From Amia ocellicauda (lineage: Eukaryota > Chordata > Actinopteri > Amiiformes > Amiidae): a stretch of 64,000 nt of DNA. The position numbers and the translations under genes are program-made. The stretch is taken from positions 31,703,568-31,767,567 of the forward strand of contig NC_089853.1 in assembly GCF_036373705.1 (NCBI RefSeq), given 5' to 3'. The notes under the pieces are model-generated. The model made no database searches. It was not told the origin of the DNA and saw only the letters and a list, made by a program, of their open reading frames with translations. Below, piece by piece: positions 63,978 through 64,000 of this stretch; the first letter of the stretch is position 1, and each line of letters begins with the position of its first letter.

Positions 63978-64000
63978 TGCTCACGGACACCTTGTAAGAC

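Larger units (their letters stand above)
48983..64000. other. Non-coding DNA upstream of the znf710 coding exons
   Basis: About 15 kb without a coding exon that I can support. Most is presumably znf710 5' intron. It is dominated by GA-rich polypurine tracts between 50.5 and 55.4 kb, a CT tract near 56.46 kb, a mixed AT/GA-rich part near 57.4 kb, an AT palindrome near 62.4 kb, and GC-richer blocks at 61.4-62.2 and 63.4-64.0 kb that look promoter-like. Long open frames inside the GA tracts (Arg/Glu or Ser/Leu runs) are low-complexity artefacts. Confidence 0.6.

Overview
This is vertebrate nuclear DNA, most likely from a ray-finned fish. Its genes are split by GT-AG introns, have 5' and 3' untranslated regions, and encode vertebrate-specific families. 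Intergenic and intronic DNA is AT-rich and full of microsatellites and decayed fish-type repeats. I cannot place it to species. The gene set (ankrd34c, tmed3, idh2, znf710) corresponds to human chromosome 15q25-q26, so the window is a fish copy of that block. There are no prokaryotic features, no CRISPR array and no intact transposon.

Layout. 1-3.6 kb: upstream DNA with a perfect CRE and a GC-rich hairpin repeat. 3.6-8 kb: ankrd34c (+), one coding exon and a long 3' UTR. 8-12 kb: intergenic. 12.9-17.7 kb: a seven-exon retinol-dehydrogenase-type SDR gene (-), 332 aa. 18.7-23.3 kb: tmed3 (+), three exons, 207 aa, head-to-head with the SDR gene. 23.3-28.7 kb: intergenic, repeats only. 28.8-42.2 kb: idh2 (+), eleven exons, 450 aa, with a 7.3 kb first intron. 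45.4-49.0 kb: znf710 (-), four coding exons, about 678 aa, eleven C2H2 fingers, convergent with idh2. 49-64 kb: upstream of the znf710 coding exons, dominated by (GA)n polypurine tracts, with CCAAT boxes, GC-rich stretches and candidate 5' exon donors near 61.9 kb and at the right edge.

The genes do not form a pathway: a neuronal ankyrin protein, a membrane oxidoreductase, an early-secretory-pathway cargo receptor, a mitochondrial NADP+ isocitrate dehydrogenase and a zinc-finger regulator. I rebuilt every exon by hand from splice consensus, reading-phase continuity and family homology; all junctions keep frame. I see no new biological system. The most interesting points are a 30-bp tandem duplication that gives znf710 two in-frame splice donors, a (GA)n microsatellite acting as the polypyrimidine tract of the next znf710 acceptor, a long AT-rich palindrome near 62.4 kb, two copies of a GC-rich hairpin repeat, and a 5S-rRNA-related relic.
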